From the NCBI GenBank assembly GCA_036380435.1, contig DASVES010000337.1:1-7444 (forward strand): a stretch of DNA of 7,444 nt, written 5' to 3'. The notes under the pieces are model-generated. The model was given only the letters and a program-made list of their open reading frames with translations. It had not been told where the DNA came from and made no database searches. Shown one piece after another: positions 5,484-7,444 of the stretch. The stretch's first letter is position 1. Each line of letters begins with the position of its first letter. The DNA is from DASQDT01 sp036380435. Its GTDB lineage: Bacteria > Acidobacteriota > Blastocatellia > Pyrinomonadales > Pyrinomonadaceae. Position numbers and translations under genes: made by a program.

Positions 5484-6203
5484 TCAAAGACCCCGGCACA
5501 TCTCCAAGCCCCAGGGAGTTTCGATGGCGCGGGCGAGCGTCAACCGCACCTCGGCAAAGTTCCAGTCCTTGCGCTGCCAGATCGACCCGTCGGCATATTC
5601 CACGCGATTGATCACCACCTGCTCCTGGTAAAGATTACCCGTCTTGTCAGACAGGCTTCCCACGCTGATCACAGCGCCCGGCCCCGAAGGACTGAAGGCC
5701 TGCAATTCTTTCTCCCTGGCGGGCTTGATATTGACGCCGCAAAGAAACTGTCGGCGCGCGACATTCGTCGGATTCGCCGACTCCGTGAAGCGATACTCCC
5801 AGAACACGACTTCGATGACTTTCGCGCTCGTGTTGCGGACTTTGACCCGGTAGGCAAAGCCGTCCACGGCCTTGCGTTTGGGAGAGCGCGCTTCCCGCAC
5901 GTTCCTTTCCAGCTCCGCGCTACGACTGTCAACGGTGTCGCCGGTCGGATTGCTCACCCCCGCCGGAACATTAGCCACCCCGGCCGAGGAATTGGCCCGC
6001 CGTCCTCGTTCGTAATTTTTATTCGTTGAGATCATCGCCGCCGCCGGGGCGGTGCTCGCCGCTTCCGCGACCTCGGTCGTCTGACGACTCTTCGACCACT
6101 TGAAACTGGTCACGACCACCGAAGAACCGTTGTCAGTGAGCGCGCCCTCCTGACCCGGCGGAACGAACATGAAGAGGAGCGGCAAGAGTAAGAGAGTTCT
6201 CAT
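5484..6203 (-). CDS. Secreted protein with conserved C-terminal domain, unknown function
   Basis: A 239-aa protein with a signal peptide (MRTLLLLPLLFMFVPPG), a short strand with 'VVVTSFKWSKSRQ' (29-41), a low-complexity Ala/Ser/Asn/Arg linker (about 43-110), and a folded domain (about 113-239). The domain begins FAYRVKVRNTSAKVIEVVFW, continues with RRQFLCGVNIKPAREKELQAF (about 150-170, C155) and ends with VEYADGSIWQRKDWN and a second cysteine, C236. The start of the domain reads like an immunoglobulin-type beta fold ('extracellular protein with conserved tail'). I recall this combination from acidobacterial hypothetical proteins, but do not know its function. The ribosome site is ideal: GGAGG 6 bases before the ATG. 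A promoter lies at 6374-6402. Whether transcription runs on into the 61-aa gene is open, since I see no convincing terminator between them. Confidence 0.8.
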   Translation of the reverse strand: MRTLLLLPLLFMFVPPGQEGALTDNGSSVVVTSFKWSKSRQTTEVAEAASTAPAAAMISTNKNYERGRRANSSAGVANVPAGVSNPTGDTVDSRSAELERNVREARSPKRKAVDGFAYRVKVRNTSAKVIEVVFWEYRFTESANPTNVARRQFLCGVNIKPAREKELQAFSPSGPGAVISVGSLSDKTGNLYQEQVVINRVEYADGSIWQRKDWNFAEVRLTLARAIETPWGLEMCRGL

Positions 6204-6373
6204 GGTTTGCCTCCGGCGATGACCGACGTAGTCTCGACTGTCAGGCTACGAAGACTCGCCCTTCGTAGAAAGCTGGAAGCGGGGGCCGACCGTCTTAGCT
6301 ACGCCGGCTCAAATCGAGGAATGCGGGCTGCGGCGACGGAAGCACCTCGCCTCCCGCCTGTTTCTGAATTGGA

Positions 6374-6402
6374 AAGATAGTTATCGACCACGCCGCTGTC
6401 AA
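6374..6402 (-). promoter_or_regulatory. Sigma70 promoter for the 239-aa secreted protein, with palindromic -35
   Basis: On the minus strand a consensus TTGACA (6402-6397) is followed after 17 bases by TATCTT (6379-6374, 4 of 6). Transcription would start near 6367 with a leader of about 160 bases. The -35 is half of the 15-bp palindrome TGTCAATAATTGACA (6397-6411), which could also bind a repressor. Confidence 0.5.
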
Positions 6403-6498
6403 TAATTGACACTGCTCACCTGCCCGGCGGGTGCGGGCAAGCGGTGAAGCCCCGGAAACCAACGCGCTCGTCGGGTCGGGTGCAACGCCTGGTCAGGT
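6402..6498 (+). mobile_element. attC-like imperfect palindrome upstream of the plus-strand gene (degenerate)
   Basis: The left arm ATAATTGACACTGCTCACC plus TGCCCGGCG pairs imperfectly with the right arm CGTCGGGTCGGGTGCAACGCC (6469-6489). One base is bulged in the right arm, at the C of GGGTGCA. The outer boxes resemble degenerate recombination boxes: ATAATT for an AAC-type box and GTCAGGT (6492-6498) for GTTRRRY. Inner hairpins (TGCCCG 6421-6426 with CGGGCA 6434-6439) fill the middle. I recall similar elements from environmental genomes, including the inner wording GGTTTCCGGGGCTTCACCG on the minus strand. It may be a decayed integron site or a different dispersed palindrome. Confidence 0.45.
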
Positions 6499-6553
6499 AA
6501 CGGTGCGTCTCGACGCTCGTAGTGGGCAATCCCATCGCCGGATGTCCAATCGG

Positions 6554-6562
6554 TGATAAAAT
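6554..6562 (+). promoter_or_regulatory. Extended -10 promoter candidate for the plus-strand cassette-like gene
   Basis: TGATAAAAT matches the extended -10 form TGnTATAAT with one mismatch. No convincing -35 lies 17 bases upstream. Transcription would begin near 6569 and leave about 40 bases before the ATG. Having its own promoter would fit a gene that can move as a unit. Confidence 0.35.
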
Positions 6563-6598
6563 AACGAACACGATTTTTGAGGTCAAGCTTCAACTCTC

Positions 6599-6605
6599 AA
6601 GGAGA
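6599..6605 (+). promoter_or_regulatory. Shine-Dalgarno AAGGAGA that decides the start at 6609
   Basis: AAGGAGA is 4 bases (from GGAG) before the ATG at 6609 and 7 before the ATG at 6612. The earlier in-frame GTG at 6522 has no such site, so the protein should start at one of these two ATGs. Confidence 0.6.
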
Positions 6606-6608
6606 ACG

Positions 6609-7286
6609 ATGATGGGGCTGGAATCCGCAATCCTGCATTTCGATCACCATCCCAAGCGGGGGTTCCGCTTTGAACGATTCTACGACGGTGTAAAAATGTG
6701 GCAGGCTTCCTGCCAGTTCGAGGTCAGAATCGAACTCGACACCAAATTTAAGGGCGCGGAGCGGGCTTCAATCGAGTATCGGCAGTTCATTTGCGGCGGC
6801 GTCTGGATTCGCCGGGGCAGCGAAGAATGGACGGGGGATGACAAACCCAACGGGAACAAACACTTTCTCATCCCTCCGTATGCCGGGCAGACCAAGTCGA
6901 TTGGATTACCGATGGCCCCCGTTCCCGGCACGGGTCTGAGCTTTCAGTGGAAGGAAGACGGCGAAATCGAGGCCGGAAAGATCGAACGCTACGGCTATCG
7001 CGACACGGTCCCGTTGGTCAAAACCAACGAAGTAGACAGCTGGAGGCCGGCACACTCGTTGGGTCACAGCTATTTGCTGCGCGACACCCCGTCGATCCGA
7101 GGGGAATGGGGAGGCGGGGATAAGGTCGATGTCTGGATCGAGTTATTCTTTCAGGGTTTCGTGGTGCAGGTTGAGCGTGACGCGAGCGACAATACACAGC
7201 CCGTCCGGGTCCTCAAACAAAAAAGCTGGCAGTACTTATGGCAAGACCAGAGGTTGTCGGAGTGGCTTAAGGCCACGCAAATCTAA
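6609..7286 (+). CDS. Unrecognised tryptophan-rich cytoplasmic protein, cassette-like
   Basis: With the ATG at 6609 this is a 225-aa protein (224 if the next ATG is used). I know no family for it. It has no signal peptide or membrane segment, unlike most neighbours. Ten tryptophans are spread through it (about 4.4%). It looks beta-rich: CQFEVRIELDTKF (about 35-47), IEYRQFICGGVWIRRG (about 55-70), DVWIELFFQGFVVQVERD (about 170-190), and ends with a Trp-rich helix (SWQYLWQDQRLSEWLKATQI). It has two cysteines, C35 and C62. The base composition is about 53-55% GC in sampled lines, clearly below the window's other genes, which suggests transfer. It is the only gene on this strand at this end, with its own promoter candidate, and lies between two attC-like palindromes. 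It may be the passenger of a gene cassette; a sugar- or protein-binding beta-sandwich is a possible fold, but this is only a guess. Confidence 0.75.
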   Translation: MMGLESAILHFDHHPKRGFRFERFYDGVKMWQASCQFEVRIELDTKFKGAERASIEYRQFICGGVWIRRGSEEWTGDDKPNGNKHFLIPPYAGQTKSIGLPMAPVPGTGLSFQWKEDGEIEAGKIERYGYRDTVPLVKTNEVDSWRPAHSLGHSYLLRDTPSIRGEWGGGDKVDVWIELFFQGFVVQVERDASDNTQPVRVLKQKSWQYLWQDQRLSEWLKATQI

Positions 7287-7314
7287 CCGCTCAACCCCCG
7301 GTCAGCCTTTCGCC

Positions 7315-7401
7315 GACTAACGCTCCAGATAACCCGCGAGCATCAAACCAGACCTTTAGAAGGCGCGCTGGGGGCGAGTCGGGTTCATCTGGTTGTTATG
7401 C
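7315..7401 (+). mobile_element. attC-like site directly after the plus-strand gene
   Basis: This 87-bp imperfect palindrome starts 29 bases past the stop codon. The left arm is TAAC (7318-7321), GCT, CCAGAT and AACCCG (7325-7336); the right arm is CGGGTT (7380-7385), an unpaired C, ATCTGG (7387-7392), TT and GTTA (7395-7398). The pairing is perfect apart from the spacer and the bulged C. Outer boxes GACTAAC and GTTATGC resemble the AAC and GTT boxes of integron attC sites (consensus RYYYAAC and GTTRRRY, one mismatch each). Length, two-box palindrome, an extrahelical base, and location after a gene fit attC. No integrase is in the window. A plain terminator is less likely, since no T-run follows. 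Confidence 0.5.
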
Positions 7402-7444
7402 GCGGCTTGCCAGGGATATCGTCAGAAGCGTTGGTCTGCCACCC

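Larger units (their letters stand above)
6204..6608. other. Divergent intergenic region (405 bp)
   Basis: The part next to the leftward gene (6204-6373) is its likely leader and shows nothing else I can name, apart from the short complementary pair CTACGAAG (6246-6253) and CTTCGTAG (6261-6268), a perfect 8-bp hairpin around 7 bases. The rest holds the leftward promoter with a 15-bp palindrome, the attC-like element at 6402-6498, and a promoter and ribosome site for the rightward gene. Confidence 0.6.

Noticed and set aside
5437..5484. TTCAGCGG direct repeats (5437, 5473) and the CCGC-TTCA-GCGG hairpin before TTTT, as a terminator
   Set aside because: The stem is only 4 bp, the T-run is on the plus strand and no plus-strand gene ends here.
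6399..6593. Minus-strand 64-codon frame ending inside the attC-like element
   Set aside because: Its second half is only a translation of the palindrome, a wording that I recall recurring as spurious tails in environmental proteins, and it has no convincing ribosome site.
6522..6608. GTG start adding 29 residues to the plus-strand protein
   Set aside because: No ribosome site precedes it, whereas AAGGAGA stands just before the ATG at 6609, and the added region contains the promoter candidate.
7402..7444. Possible start of a further gene or cassette
   Set aside because: Too short to show a start codon with a ribosome site or any conserved motif.

Overview
The window reads as GC-rich chromosomal DNA of an acidobacterium, most likely of the Blastocatellia/Pyrinomonadaceae type. 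The reasons are two adjacent proteins of the acidobacterial VWA-related family, several small secreted proteins and lipoproteins without clear homologues, a C-terminal domain I associate with acidobacterial secreted proteins, and two kinds of dispersed repeat I recall from such genomes (CGCAGAGG units; ATCCGTGTTC palindromes). The taxonomic call is inference. I see no rRNA, tRNA or CRISPR array.

Layout. Positions 1-2328 are a minus-strand operon: a 71-aa hypothetical protein, a 587-aa secreted VWA protein that overlaps it by an ATGA junction, and the first 102 codons of a second VWA-family protein that leaves the window at the left edge. A divergent gap (2329-2641) holds a 96-bp palindromic repeat and a promoter for a plus-strand exported M15-type D-Ala-D-Ala carboxypeptidase (2642-3658, TTG start). 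Two strong hairpins (3689-3766) separate it from a convergent pair of lipoproteins (4964 down to 3785), whose promoter lies between the arms of an inverted repeat. Further right on the minus strand are a 61-aa secreted peptide with its own terminator (5140-5325) and a 239-aa secreted protein (5484-6203).

The right end differs. One plus-strand gene (6609-7286) is clearly less GC-rich (about 53-55% in sampled lines, against about 75% in a sampled line of the peptidase gene). It encodes an unrecognised, tryptophan-rich cytoplasmic protein and sits between two imperfect palindromes (6402-6498, 7315-7401) that resemble integron attC sites. The arrangement of palindrome, promoter, gene, palindrome looks like one mobile gene cassette, and it is the best candidate for something new here.

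Most products are predicted to be outside the cytoplasm: VWA proteins that may bind partners through a metal site, a peptidoglycan-trimming enzyme and lipoproteins. A common envelope theme is plausible, but the sequence does not show a single pathway. Functions of the small proteins are unknown.
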